A stretch of DNA of 64,000 nt from Arcticibacter sp045629565 (GTDB lineage: Bacteria > Bacteroidota > Bacteroidia > Sphingobacteriales > Sphingobacteriaceae), in contig NZ_JAZQRL010000100.1 of NCBI RefSeq assembly GCF_045629565.1, positions 184,823 to 248,822 of the forward strand, written 5' to 3'. The stretch's first letter is position 1. Each line of letters begins with the position of its first letter. Under the pieces are notes generated by a model. It saw nothing but the letters and a program-made list of their open reading frames with translations. It was not told where the DNA came from and did not search any database. Of the stretch, positions 24,998-33,820 are shown piece after piece. A program made the position numbers and the translations under genes.

Positions 24998-26158
24998 ATG
25001 CCAGATACAATAACGCTAAAAGGAATTACCTGGAATCATAGCAGAGGGCTTGTGCCAATGGTTGCAACAGCGCAGCGATTTGCCGAGCTACATCCCGGAA
25101 TGGAGATATCCTGGGAAAAACGCAGTCTTCAGCAATTTGCAGACTTTTCGATAGAAGAGCTTGCCAAAAGATTCGACCTCCTTGTCATCGATCATCCCTG
25201 GGCGGGGTTCGCTGCTAAAAAGCGGTCAATTATCCCATTGGATGAAGTACTACCTGCCGATTTTTTGATGAACCAGCAGCAGAACTCTGTTGGCCATTCT
25301 TACGAAAGTTATGCCTATGACAATCACCAGTGGGCATTGCCCATCGATGCTGCTACACCTGTAGCTGCAAGCAGGCCCGATCTGCTGGAGAAAGCTGGCA
25401 TGGAGCTGCCCAAGAATTTTGAGCAACTGCTTTCCCTTGCTGATAAAGGTCTCGTCGCGTTTGCGGGAATTCCGATCGACGTGCTGATGAGCTTCTACAT
25501 GTTCTGTAGTTCTCTGGGCGAAGACCCTTGCCAGGAGGAAGGTCAGATCGTTTCTGAGTCTGTTGGTATAAACGCACTGAAAATGTTCAGAGCACTCGCT
25601 TCGCGCATTGATGTTGCTCATTTCGGCCGAAATCCTATACAGATTTACGAAGTGATGACTCAGACAGATGAAATAGCCTATTGTCCGTTTGCCTATGGAT
25701 ATTCGAACTACGCACGGGAGGGATATGCCAGGAGTGTGCTGCACTTTCATGATATGATAACCCTGGATGGCAGGTCAAATATGAGGAGCACTCTGGGAGG
25801 TACCGGTCTCGCTATTTCAGCACACAGTGCCCACATGGAGGTTGCGGCGCAATACGCACATTTTGTAGCTTCAGAGGAATGTCAGCGCAGCCTTTACTTC
25901 AGTAATGGCGGTCAACCGGGACATTTGGCTGCCTGGCAGGATCCAGAGGCTAACCGTCAGACGAATAACTATTTTGCCGATACGCTTCCGGCATTGCAGA
26001 GAGCTTTTCTACGCCCGCGTTACTATGGACATATGTATTTCCAGGATCATGCCGGCGACATCGTACGCAACTACCTGATGAATGGTGGAGAAGAAAAATC
26101 CGTATTAAATGCTATGAATAAGCTGTATTTAGAATCAAGAAAACTTCAGATGATATGA
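24998..26158 (+). CDS. Cytoplasmic solute-binding-protein-like protein (SBP family 1 fold), first copy
   Basis: A 386-residue protein that resembles bacterial extracellular solute-binding proteins of ABC importers. The first strand comes at once (TLKGITWNHSRGLVPMVATAQRFAELHPGMEISW), then DLLVIDHPWAG near 60 and the typical SLYFSNGGQPGH and QDHAGDIVRNYL parts. There is no signal peptide or lipobox, and an in-frame TAA two codons before the ATG (24992-24994) rules out a hidden one. No ABC permease or ATPase gene is present in the cluster. It overlaps the first CoA-transferase gene by 4 nt. It may be a cytoplasmic ligand-binding partner or an enzyme built on this fold (MqnA/MqnD and Thi5 are known precedents). 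The true function is unknown. Confidence 0.75.
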   Translation: MPDTITLKGITWNHSRGLVPMVATAQRFAELHPGMEISWEKRSLQQFADFSIEELAKRFDLLVIDHPWAGFAAKKRSIIPLDEVLPADFLMNQQQNSVGHSYESYAYDNHQWALPIDAATPVAASRPDLLEKAGMELPKNFEQLLSLADKGLVAFAGIPIDVLMSFYMFCSSLGEDPCQEEGQIVSESVGINALKMFRALASRIDVAHFGRNPIQIYEVMTQTDEIAYCPFAYGYSNYAREGYARSVLHFHDMITLDGRSNMRSTLGGTGLAISAHSAHMEVAAQYAHFVASEECQRSLYFSNGGQPGHLAAWQDPEANRQTNNYFADTLPALQRAFLRPRYYGHMYFQDHAGDIVRNYLMNGGEEKSVLNAMNKLYLESRKLQMI

Positions 26159-27318
26159 GCAGGCCGCTGGAAGGATTATTAGTTTTGGAGTTTTGTCAGT
26201 TTCTCGCTGGTCCGTCAGCCGGGCTAAAGCTGGCAGACATGGGTGCCCGGGTTATCAAAGTTGAGCGGCCGGTGAAAGGGGAGGCAGGCCGGCAGCTGGC
26301 TATTAAAAATATGTTTGTTGATGGCGATAGCCTGCTCTTTCATACTATCAACAGAAACAAGGAATCATACGCAGCTGACCTGAAAAATCAGGATGACCTC
26401 GATGCTGTAAAGAAGCTTATTGAAAAGGCTGATGTCATTACGCATAATTTCAGGCCGGGTGTAATGGAGAAGATCGGACTGGACTATAAGTCTGTAAAAG
26501 CGTTGAACGCTAGAATAATTTATGCTACCGTTACCGGTTATGGCAACGTAGGCCCCTGGGCCAATAAGCCAGGTCAGGATCTGCTGGTGCAGTCTTTATC
26601 GGGACTTACCTACCTTTCGGGAACCGCTGATCAGGGACCTGTTCCCTTCGGCTTGTCAGTTTCGGATATTATGTGCGGCAATCACCTGACACAGGGTATT
26701 CTAGCCGCACTTATCAAGAGGGCCAGAACAAATGAGAGCGTACTGGTGGAAGTAAGTTTGCTGGAGTCTACGCTTGATCTGCAGTTTGAGGTAATCACAA
26801 CTTATCTTAACGACGGCAAGAAGCTCCCCCAAAGAAGCCATGTCAAAGGTAGCGGACACGCGTATCTGAGCGCTCCGTACGGTATCTACGAAACTGCCGA
26901 TGGTTACCTGGCACTCGCAATGGGAGATCTGAATAAGATTGGTCCGGCGATAGGGTGTGACATTTCTCAGCTCTACACGGATAGCCTCTCTTCTTTCGAC
27001 AGGAGGGATGATATTCTTCGGGCGTTTTCAGAGACATTTAAAGAAAAAGAAACGAACGATTGGCTGAAGATCCTTGTCCCGCGCGATATATGGTGTGCTG
27101 ATGTTTTAGACTATAAGGGAGCAACTGAGCTTTCTGTATTCAGGCAGCTAGGCATCAGACAGTCTGTTCAGGTGAGTGAATCGGTGCAAATCGAAACGAC
27201 ACGCAGTCCGATCCGCATCAACAGGGAGAAGCTACTATCTTCTAAACCAGCGCCAAAAGTTGGAGCACATAATTGTACACTGAATCAGGAATTTAATATA
27301 AAGAATGAAACCACTTGA
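26155..27318 (+). CDS. Family III CoA-transferase (CaiB/BaiF), first copy
   Basis: A 387-residue family III CoA-transferase. Conserved parts include LEFCQFLAGPSAGLKLADMGARVIKVERP (10-39), NRNKESYAADLK (67-77), THNFRPGVMEKIGLDY (96-111), GYGNVGPWANKPGQDLLVQSLSGLT and the catalytic Asp D171 in SVSDIMCGNHLTQGILAAL. These enzymes transfer CoA between carboxylates through an aspartyl-CoA intermediate, as formyl-CoA transferase, CaiB and succinyl-CoA-dependent enzymes do. It is coupled by a 4-nt overlap to the solute-binding-like gene and overlaps its paralogue by 14 nt. The two copies may form a heteromer or act on two acids. Donor and acceptor are not known. Confidence 0.88.
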   Translation: MSRPLEGLLVLEFCQFLAGPSAGLKLADMGARVIKVERPVKGEAGRQLAIKNMFVDGDSLLFHTINRNKESYAADLKNQDDLDAVKKLIEKADVITHNFRPGVMEKIGLDYKSVKALNARIIYATVTGYGNVGPWANKPGQDLLVQSLSGLTYLSGTADQGPVPFGLSVSDIMCGNHLTQGILAALIKRARTNESVLVEVSLLESTLDLQFEVITTYLNDGKKLPQRSHVKGSGHAYLSAPYGIYETADGYLALAMGDLNKIGPAIGCDISQLYTDSLSSFDRRDDILRAFSETFKEKETNDWLKILVPRDIWCADVLDYKGATELSVFRQLGIRQSVQVSESVQIETTRSPIRINREKLLSSKPAPKVGAHNCTLNQEFNIKNETT

Positions 27319-28447
27319 AGGATATCTGATCATTGATTTCGGACAGTTCCTCTCGGGACCATCGGCAAGCTTGCGACTGGCGGACCTTGGTGCCAGGGTG
27401 ATTAAAATTGAACGACCAGAGGGTGGTGATATATGCCGCTCCTTATATACATCGAATGTGGTGATGAATGGGGACTCATCCGTATTCCATGCGATAAACA
27501 GAAATAAAGAGAGCTTTGCTGCGGACTTGAAAAATCCGGAAGACCGCGATACGATAAGAACCCTCCTTGCAAAGGCCGACATCGTGATGCACAACTTCCG
27601 GCCGGGGGTAATGGAACGCCTGGGTTTCGACTATAACAGCGTTAGAGCAATAAAACCTGACGTCATCTACGGAGAGATATCCGGCTATGGAAGTGAGGGG
27701 GAGTATAAAGACCGTCCAGGTCAGGATCTCTTGCTCCAATCGCTGACCGGCTTGACCTGGTTAACGGGAAACGCTGATAGCGGACCCGTGGCAATGGGAC
27801 TTTCTATTGTAGATATGCTGGCGGGTGCACACCTGGCCGAGGGAATCCTGGCATGTCTCTACCGGAAGACGGTCTCAGGAGAAGGGGGACTCGTGCAGGT
27901 CAGCATGCTGGAATCGGCTTATGATTTCCAGTTCGAGACGATCACCACCTTTATGAATGACGGGGGTGAGAATCCAAAGAGGTCTAAGACAAGCAATGCG
28001 AACGCCTATCTGGGCGCGCCTTACGGTATCTACCAGACAGCTGATGGCTATTTGGCCCTGGCGATGGGCTCGATTCCTGTCCTGGGAACGCTCCTGGAAT
28101 GTGATGCCTTGGCTACTTATGCGGATGCTGCCGTCGCATTTCAAAAAAGGGATGAGATTAAAGGCATACTTGGGCGTCATCTCCAAACGAATACGACCCG
28201 AAAATGGCTTTCCGTTCTTGAACCTGCTGATATATGGTGCGCTGATGTCCTTAACTGGAATCAACTGTTCGAACATGAGGGATTCAAGGTATTAAATATG
28301 ACCCAGGAAGTCAGTATGTCCGACGGCTATACTTACCAAACAACCCGTTGTCCTATACGTATCGACGGAGAGCTGCTGACCTCGGGGAAGGGCTCGCCAA
28401 AGCTTGGCCAGGATAATCAGAATATACTAAACGAATTCTCATTGTAA
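27305..28447 (+). CDS. Family III CoA-transferase (CaiB/BaiF), second copy
   Basis: A 380-residue paralogue of the preceding gene, sharing nearly every family motif: IDFGQFLSGPSASLRLADLGARVIKIERP, NRNKESFAADLKN, MHNFRPGVMERLGFDY and the catalytic Asp D170 in LSIVDMLAGAHLAEGILACL. The C-terminal thirds also align (WCADVLNWNQL against WCADVLDYKGA). By eye the copies match closely over their whole length, so this is a tandem duplication with both active sites kept. That favours either a heterodimer or two consecutive CoA transfers. It ends 10 nt before the second solute-binding-like gene. Confidence 0.88.
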   Translation: MKPLEGYLIIDFGQFLSGPSASLRLADLGARVIKIERPEGGDICRSLYTSNVVMNGDSSVFHAINRNKESFAADLKNPEDRDTIRTLLAKADIVMHNFRPGVMERLGFDYNSVRAIKPDVIYGEISGYGSEGEYKDRPGQDLLLQSLTGLTWLTGNADSGPVAMGLSIVDMLAGAHLAEGILACLYRKTVSGEGGLVQVSMLESAYDFQFETITTFMNDGGENPKRSKTSNANAYLGAPYGIYQTADGYLALAMGSIPVLGTLLECDALATYADAAVAFQKRDEIKGILGRHLQTNTTRKWLSVLEPADIWCADVLNWNQLFEHEGFKVLNMTQEVSMSDGYTYQTTRCPIRIDGELLTSGKGSPKLGQDNQNILNEFSL

Positions 28448-28457
28448 TTATCAAAAC

Positions 28458-29717
28458 ATGCACGATACATCCGAAAGACTCAGAATAGCCGTACGTAAAT
28501 TCGGTCCCTTCGAGAGGGCTATGGACATTATCTGGCAGCGGTACTGCGAAAGTACAGGCTGCAAGATGCAAGTGGAGATGGTACCGATGGACCTGCATGA
28601 GCTTCACGAAACGACTATTCAGAACGGCGGTCTGGGAACTGGTGAATGGGATATCGCACACATCAACACTGATTGGATATATGAGGCGTATACCGCCGGA
28701 CTCCTTGAAGACCTGAGTGCGTCCATTGACCAGAATCCTCCTGTGGATTATCCGGTCGGCTGGAGCGAATCACTTCTACAACTTCAACGGTTTGGTAACC
28801 ATATTGCCGGTTTGCCTTTTCATGACGGACCCGAATGTCTTGTTTACAGGAAAGACCTGTTTACGGATCCAAATGAGATGAAAAGCTACCTGGAACGTTT
28901 CGGCCAAACGCTGAAACCGCCGGCATCCTGGGATGAATTTTACCAGATCTCGCAGTTCTTTTACCGACCGGAGGACAATCTCTATGGAAGTGTGTTCGCT
29001 GCTAAGGCTGATGGTCATAATACGGTTTTCGATTTCTGTCTGCAATTATGGAGTCGGGGAGGGTCGCTTACAGATCAGCACGGCGATATTCGGGTTGATA
29101 CGCCTCAGGCCGCTGAAGGCTTAGACTTTTATAGAAAAATACTCGGAGATACAACGGCTGTTCATCCCCGTTCCCCGGAATATGAATCGGTTAAAACAGG
29201 TATGGCATTCGCCAGGGGCGAAGCCGCTATGATGGTTAACTGGTTTGGTTTCGCGTCTGTTTGCGAGGTGTCGGATGACTCTATGGTGAAGGGGAAAGTA
29301 GATGTCTGTAACCTGCCATGCACGAGCGGCAACCAGCCGGCTTCCCTGAATGTTTATTGGCTGTATACTGTTGGTTCGGGAAGCAGTCACAAAGACCTGG
29401 CCTACGACTTTCTTCGTTTTGCTGTAAACGCCGCGAACGATAAGAAGCTCACGCTGGAGGGTGGAATCGGCTGCCGGATGTCTACATGGTACGACGAAGA
29501 AGTGAATAAGACAATACCTTACTACCATAAACTTGCCGGTCTGCACCAACACGCAAAATCTCTGCCTCAACGAACGGATTGGGTCCAGATTGCGAAAATT
29601 ATTGATCAGACTATTTCAAATGCTTTAAAGACAACAATACCTTCGTCTGCACTCTTGCGCGAAGCGCAAACGAACATTGATGAACTAAAAAACAAGGACT
29701 ATGATAATACCCTATAA
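28458..29717 (+). CDS. Cytoplasmic solute-binding-protein-like protein (SBP family 1 fold), second copy
   Basis: A 419-residue protein with classic SBP_bac_1 features: GEWDIAHINTDWIYEAYTAGLLEDL (62-86), GNHIAGLPFHDGPECLVYRKDLF (112-134), PASWDEFYQISQFF and FARGEAAMMVNWFGF near 250. Like the first copy it has no signal peptide and no lipobox; the polar N-terminus starts directly with the first strand (RLRIAVRKFGPFERAMDIIW). It has the same AAAACATG start context as the first copy. It overlaps the Gfo/Idh/MocA gene by 17 nt. The two SBP-like proteins are clearly different from each other and bracket the CoA-transferases. Function unknown. Confidence 0.75.
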   Translation: MHDTSERLRIAVRKFGPFERAMDIIWQRYCESTGCKMQVEMVPMDLHELHETTIQNGGLGTGEWDIAHINTDWIYEAYTAGLLEDLSASIDQNPPVDYPVGWSESLLQLQRFGNHIAGLPFHDGPECLVYRKDLFTDPNEMKSYLERFGQTLKPPASWDEFYQISQFFYRPEDNLYGSVFAAKADGHNTVFDFCLQLWSRGGSLTDQHGDIRVDTPQAAEGLDFYRKILGDTTAVHPRSPEYESVKTGMAFARGEAAMMVNWFGFASVCEVSDDSMVKGKVDVCNLPCTSGNQPASLNVYWLYTVGSGSSHKDLAYDFLRFAVNAANDKKLTLEGGIGCRMSTWYDEEVNKTIPYYHKLAGLHQHAKSLPQRTDWVQIAKIIDQTISNALKTTIPSSALLREAQTNIDELKNKDYDNTL

Positions 29718-30777
29718 GCCTGATTTACCCCAAACCGTTCAGCCGATCATTATCATCGGAGCTGGAGGTATCGTAAGTGACGCACATCTTCCAGCGTATA
29801 AAAAAGCGGGATTCCTCGTTTATGGCATTACAAACAGAACAAGAGCCAGGGCAGAGAAGGTTGCTGTTGAGTTTAATATTCCAAACGTATACGATACCGT
29901 TGCTGAGGCAGTGGCCAACGCACCGGCAAACGCGGTTTATGACTTAACCATTATGCCTGATCAGTATGTCGAGGTTCTTAATCAGCTTCCTGACGGAACT
30001 GCAGTCTTGATTCAAAAGCCTATGGGGGACTACTTTTGGCAGGCTAAGGAGATTCTTGAGGTCTGCAGGCGTAAAAACCTTGTAGCCGCTATCAATTTCC
30101 AGTTGCGTTTTGCACCCTTTGTTGCCGCGGCGAGATATATGATTGACAAGGGGATGATCGGCGACTTGTATGATATGGAAGTCAGAGTAACGCTGAAAAC
30201 CCCCTGGGAATTATTTCCTCTGGTTAAAATACATCCCCGGCTGGAAATACAGTATCACAGCATTCACTATATCGACCTGATCAGATCATTTATCGGAAAT
30301 CCGGAAACGGTATACGCCAAGACATTGAAGCATCCGGCCAAGAGCCTTTCTTCTTCCCGGTCGACCGTTCTGATGGACTACGGAGATACGATGCATGCTG
30401 TCATCAACACGAATCATGATCATGACTTCGGTCCGCACAATCAGGAAAGTTTCATAAAGTGGGAGGGTACAAAAGGGGCTATTAAGGCAAAGATGGGACT
30501 GCTGATGAATTACCCTGACGGCGTGGCTGACCTGTTTGAATACTGCATTCCTGAAGAAGGAGCGCCGCCGCAATGGAAGACCATTCCACTTGAGGGCTCG
30601 TGGTTTCCGGAGGCCTTCATAGGTACGATGGCGAGTTTGATGAGGTTTAAAGAGGGATCTTCTGATATACTGCACACGGGTGTAGAAGACGTCATACAGA
30701 CCATGGCTGTAGTGGAGAGCGCATACATTTCGAGCGACCAGGGTGGTGTCAGGGTATCTGAACAACTAAAAGATTAA
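29701..30777 (+). CDS. Cytoplasmic Gfo/Idh/MocA-family oxidoreductase
   Basis: A 358-residue NAD(P)-dependent oxidoreductase. The Rossmann motif IIIIGAGGIVSDAHLPAYKKAGF is at 16-38. The usual EKP motif is QKP here (VLIQKPMGDYFWQA, about 105). The substrate-side motif is HPRLEIQYHSIHYIDLIR (about 180-197), with His residues in the usual catalytic place. No signal peptide, unlike the family member at 17.8 kb. These enzymes oxidise or reduce a sugar, inositol or acid-sugar hydroxyl. In this cluster it could make the 3-oxo acid needed by the kinase and RuBisCO-like enzyme downstream; that step is inferred. It overlaps the SBP-like gene by 17 nt. Confidence 0.85.
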   Translation: MIIPYKPDLPQTVQPIIIIGAGGIVSDAHLPAYKKAGFLVYGITNRTRARAEKVAVEFNIPNVYDTVAEAVANAPANAVYDLTIMPDQYVEVLNQLPDGTAVLIQKPMGDYFWQAKEILEVCRRKNLVAAINFQLRFAPFVAAARYMIDKGMIGDLYDMEVRVTLKTPWELFPLVKIHPRLEIQYHSIHYIDLIRSFIGNPETVYAKTLKHPAKSLSSSRSTVLMDYGDTMHAVINTNHDHDFGPHNQESFIKWEGTKGAIKAKMGLLMNYPDGVADLFEYCIPEEGAPPQWKTIPLEGSWFPEAFIGTMASLMRFKEGSSDILHTGVEDVIQTMAVVESAYISSDQGGVRVSEQLKD

Positions 30778-30794
30778 GAGCAAAAACGATCAAC

Positions 30795-31238
30795 ATGTAT
30801 TTCAAATCAACATTTTTCGAAGGATATAACATAGGAGATAAGCGCGTAACGCTTGGGCGAACAATAACAGAGACAGACTTTGTTGTGCATGCAGGTCACA
30901 CCGGCGACTTCTTTCCGCATCATATGGACGCTGAGTGGTGCAAGACCCAACCGTTCAAACAGCGGATTGCGCACGGAACCATGATTTTCAGCATAGGCAT
31001 TGGGTTGACCGCTTCGGAAATTAACCCGGAAGCAATGTCAAAGGGATATGACCGGCTTCGCTTCATTAAGCCGGTTGTTATCGGAGATACGATCCACTCT
31101 GTGGTGACCATTTCTGACAAAGCTGATGCTAAGAAGCCAGAGTTCGGAACAGTTACGGAGCATGTAGAAATTATCAATCAGCACGGCGAAGTAGTTCTGG
31201 TCTGCGATCACTTGCTGATGGTTAAAAGAAGTAACTAA
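30795..31238 (+). CDS. MaoC-like hot-dog hydratase/dehydratase
   Basis: A 147-residue MaoC-domain protein. The hydratase motif ETDFVVHAGHTGDFFPHHMDAEW (26-48) holds the catalytic pair D38 and H43. The hot-dog helix RIAHGTMIFSIGIGL follows at 59-73. MaoC enzymes hydrate 2-enoyl-CoA, or dehydrate 3-hydroxyacyl-CoA, thioesters. Next to two CoA-transferases this points to a CoA-activated acid being dehydrated or hydrated. Some members act on mesaconyl- or methylmalyl-type branched C4-C5 thioesters, which would suit a small hydroxy acid. It lies 17 nt after the oxidoreductase gene and 20 nt before the MFS permease gene. Confidence 0.87.
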   Translation: MYFKSTFFEGYNIGDKRVTLGRTITETDFVVHAGHTGDFFPHHMDAEWCKTQPFKQRIAHGTMIFSIGIGLTASEINPEAMSKGYDRLRFIKPVVIGDTIHSVVTISDKADAKKPEFGTVTEHVEIINQHGEVVLVCDHLLMVKRSN

Positions 31239-31258
31239 CAGCATAAATCCATCAAGCC

Positions 31259-32557
31259 ATGTCTTTACATCATCAGCACGAGATACCCCATAGCCCTAAG
31301 ACGACATCTGCCGGTACCAACCCATATCTTGTCCCTTTTATCCTGATATCTTGCCTCTTTTTCCTGTGGGGGATGGCGCATAATCTGGATTCTATCTTGA
31401 TTCCGCATCTCAAAAAGGCATGCCAGTTAAATAACAGGCAGTCGACGCTCATTGATACGGCGGTATTTATGGCCTACTTTCTTATGGCGATCCCTGCGGG
31501 TGCGATCCTGAATAAGTGGGGCTACAAGAACAGCATCATTTTGGGGCTGTTGGTTTTCTCTGCGGGAGCCTTCCTGTTTGTTCCGGCCGCTGATACGCGC
31601 ATGTACGAACTTTTTCTGGTCGCACTGTTCATCATCGGATGCGGACTCACCATCCTGGAAACGGCAGCTAACCCTTATGCCGCGGTTTTAGGAAAACCCG
31701 AGACTGCTTCGAATCGGTTGAACCTTGCCGCTTCTTTCAATGGCCTGGCAGCGATGGTGGCCCCAATCATAGGGTCTTTGTTTATTCTTTCGGGTAAAGA
31801 ATACTCGGCAGATGAACTCGCTGCGATGCCTGACGCCAGTAGAATGACGTATCTTATGGAAGAGGCAAGCTCTGTTAAGCTGCCCTACATCATTCTGGGG
31901 AGCGTTCTGCTGCTGGTGGCTGTTCTTTTTTACTTTATCCGCTTTCCTGAAGTTAAGCCCCCCGCAGCAGCAACACAAAAAAAGCAAAGCTTTCTTTCAG
32001 TATTGAAGCACCGTCATCTTTCATGGGCTGTAGCAGCGCAGTTCTTCTACGTAGGTGCCCAGGTTTGTGTCACCAGCTTCTTTATTCGCATGGCTCAACA
32101 GGGCGGAGGCCTGGATGAGAAAACTGCTGCGTATTATCTCGGGGTTTACGGGTTCCTGTTTATGTTTGGACGCTTCGCAGGCACGTTCTTCCTGAAGTTT
32201 ATCAGCTCGCAGAATCTGCTGTCTATCTATGCGGCCGCCAGCGTGGCCCTTTGTGTAGTGGCTATCACCGGGGACGGTGCTTACGTAATCTACGCTTTGG
32301 GTGGTTTGGGATTCTTTATGTCCATCATGTTCCCCACGATCTTCGCTCTCGGCATAGCAGGCTTAGGCGAGGGAACAAAAACAGGGTCGTCATGGATTAT
32401 CATGGCAATCGTAGGCGGCGCGATTCTCCCTTACGTAATGGGGACGATTATCGACTTCAACCATGATGATATCCAGATCGGCTATGTTGTTCCACTTATC
32501 TGTTATGTCATTATCCTCCTGTTCGGAATAAGAGGCTATAAACCCACTTCTCATTAA
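31259..32557 (+). CDS. FucP/NagP-type MFS sugar permease
   Basis: A 432-residue, 12-segment major facilitator of the fucose permease group. Diagnostic parts are ILISCLFFLWGMAHNLDSILIPHLKKA (the start helix), FMAYFLMAIPAGAILNKWGYKNSII, and ILETAANPYAAVLGKPETASNRLNLAASFNGLAAMVAPIIGS, the hallmark of FucP/NagP/GluP proteins. These proton symporters import free sugars or amino sugars over the inner membrane. Here it probably brings the SusCD ligand or its breakdown product into the cytoplasm, which makes the lack of an ABC importer for the SBP-like proteins more striking. It lies in the middle of the cluster, 18 nt before the RuBisCO-like gene. Confidence 0.9.
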   Translation: MSLHHQHEIPHSPKTTSAGTNPYLVPFILISCLFFLWGMAHNLDSILIPHLKKACQLNNRQSTLIDTAVFMAYFLMAIPAGAILNKWGYKNSIILGLLVFSAGAFLFVPAADTRMYELFLVALFIIGCGLTILETAANPYAAVLGKPETASNRLNLAASFNGLAAMVAPIIGSLFILSGKEYSADELAAMPDASRMTYLMEEASSVKLPYIILGSVLLLVAVLFYFIRFPEVKPPAAATQKKQSFLSVLKHRHLSWAVAAQFFYVGAQVCVTSFFIRMAQQGGGLDEKTAAYYLGVYGFLFMFGRFAGTFFLKFISSQNLLSIYAAASVALCVVAITGDGAYVIYALGGLGFFMSIMFPTIFALGIAGLGEGTKTGSSWIIMAIVGGAILPYVMGTIIDFNHDDIQIGYVVPLICYVIILLFGIRGYKPTSH

Positions 32558-32575
32558 CACCTTAATATTCATAAT

Positions 32576-33820
32576 ATGCAAAGAGTAACAGCTAAATATT
32601 ATATTGAAACACCACTCGACCTGAACCATGCGGCGACAGTGCTGGCGGGTGAGCAATCGTCGGGAACATTCGTCGCTGTACCGGGTGAAACTGAGGAGCT
32701 TAAACATCGTTTTGCTGCCAGAGTGGAGTCTGTTACACCGTTAGACTCTTCGTCCACTCCGGCGATTCCGGGAGTGGATGTCAAGGGCGGCGTTTATCAA
32801 CGGGCGATGATCGAGGTATCTTGGTCAGTAGAAAACTTCGGTTACAATTTGCCGGTTCTTATTTCTACGCTGCAGGGCAATCTGTATGAACTTACCCAGT
32901 TTACCGGTCTCAAGTTGATGGATATCGAATTTCCACATTCATATTCCCAGGTTTTTGAGGGTCCGAAGTTCGGTGTTGAGGGCTGCAGAAAGCTAACGAA
33001 TGTTTATGACAGGCCACTGATTGGTACTATCATCAAGCCCAGCGTTGGCCTTAGTCCACAGGAAACAGCAGACCTGGTGCGAACTTTAGCTGGCGCAGAC
33101 ATCGATTTCATCAAAGACGATGAGCTGCTGTCGTCATCAGCAAACTCACCATTCGAAAGTAGAGTAGATGCCGTTATGCGGGTAATCAATGAACATGCTG
33201 ATAAAACAGGAAAGAAGGTAATGTACGCCTTTAACATCAGTGACGACATGGATGAGATGCAACGCAACTATGAGAAAGTACTCAGCGCCGGCGGCACTTG
33301 CGCGATGATCAGTTTGAATAGTGTAGGCATTTCTGCTGCAAAGAAGATTTGTGATATCGGCGAACTGGCTATTCATGGTCATCGGAATGGTTGGGGCATG
33401 ATGAACAGACATCCTCTTCTTGGAATTGAATTTCCGGCGTATCAGAAGTTATGGCGTTTAGCTGGCGTGGATCAAATCCATGTTAATGGCATTCAAAATA
33501 AGTTCTGGGAGTCTGATGATTCTGTGGTAAGATCAATACAAGCATGCCAGAAACCTTTATTCGGAGGATATTCTGTTCTCCCGGTAGTTTCGTCTGGTCA
33601 ATGGGGCGGACAAGCTCCAGAAACCTATAAGCGCACACAGACACTTGATCTCTTATACATGGCAGGAGGGGGAATAATGGCCCATCCCGGGGGACCTGCC
33701 GCTGGGGTAACGGCCCTTCATCAGGCATGGCAGGGTGCAGTACAAGGTCTGACCGTTGATCAAACAGCTTCCAAATATCCAGAGTTTGCCTTGTCAGTTG
33801 AAAAATTCGGAAAGAAATGA
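32576..33820 (+). CDS. RuBisCO-like protein (form IV), OiaX/OiaC-like cleavage enzyme
   Basis: A 414-residue RuBisCO superfamily protein with the large-subunit layout: N-terminal domain 1-130, then a TIM barrel. Most catalytic positions are kept. K154 (GTIIKPSVGL) stands for RuBisCO K175, K180-D182-E183 (IDFIKDDE) for the carbamylated K201 site, and H269-R270 (GHRNG) for H294-R295. H302 (IHVNG) stands for H327, loop-6 K309 for K334, S340 for S379, and GGG 364-366 for G403-G404. The second Lys of KPK is Ser, so true CO2 fixation is unlikely. With a DUF1537 kinase directly downstream (4-nt overlap) it resembles the 3-oxo-isoapionate-4-phosphate enzymes OiaX (transcarboxylase/hydrolase) or OiaC (decarboxylase) of D-apionate pathways. 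Which of these, or another reaction, is open. Confidence 0.85.
   Translation: MQRVTAKYYIETPLDLNHAATVLAGEQSSGTFVAVPGETEELKHRFAARVESVTPLDSSSTPAIPGVDVKGGVYQRAMIEVSWSVENFGYNLPVLISTLQGNLYELTQFTGLKLMDIEFPHSYSQVFEGPKFGVEGCRKLTNVYDRPLIGTIIKPSVGLSPQETADLVRTLAGADIDFIKDDELLSSSANSPFESRVDAVMRVINEHADKTGKKVMYAFNISDDMDEMQRNYEKVLSAGGTCAMISLNSVGISAAKKICDIGELAIHGHRNGWGMMNRHPLLGIEFPAYQKLWRLAGVDQIHVNGIQNKFWESDDSVVRSIQACQKPLFGGYSVLPVVSSGQWGGQAPETYKRTQTLDLLYMAGGGIMAHPGGPAAGVTALHQAWQGAVQGLTVDQTASKYPEFALSVEKFGKK

Noticed and set aside
32576..33820. A true CO2-fixing RuBisCO
   Set aside because: The second Lys of the KPK motif is Ser, there is no phosphoribulokinase gene, and the neighbours are an acid-sugar kinase and CoA enzymes.
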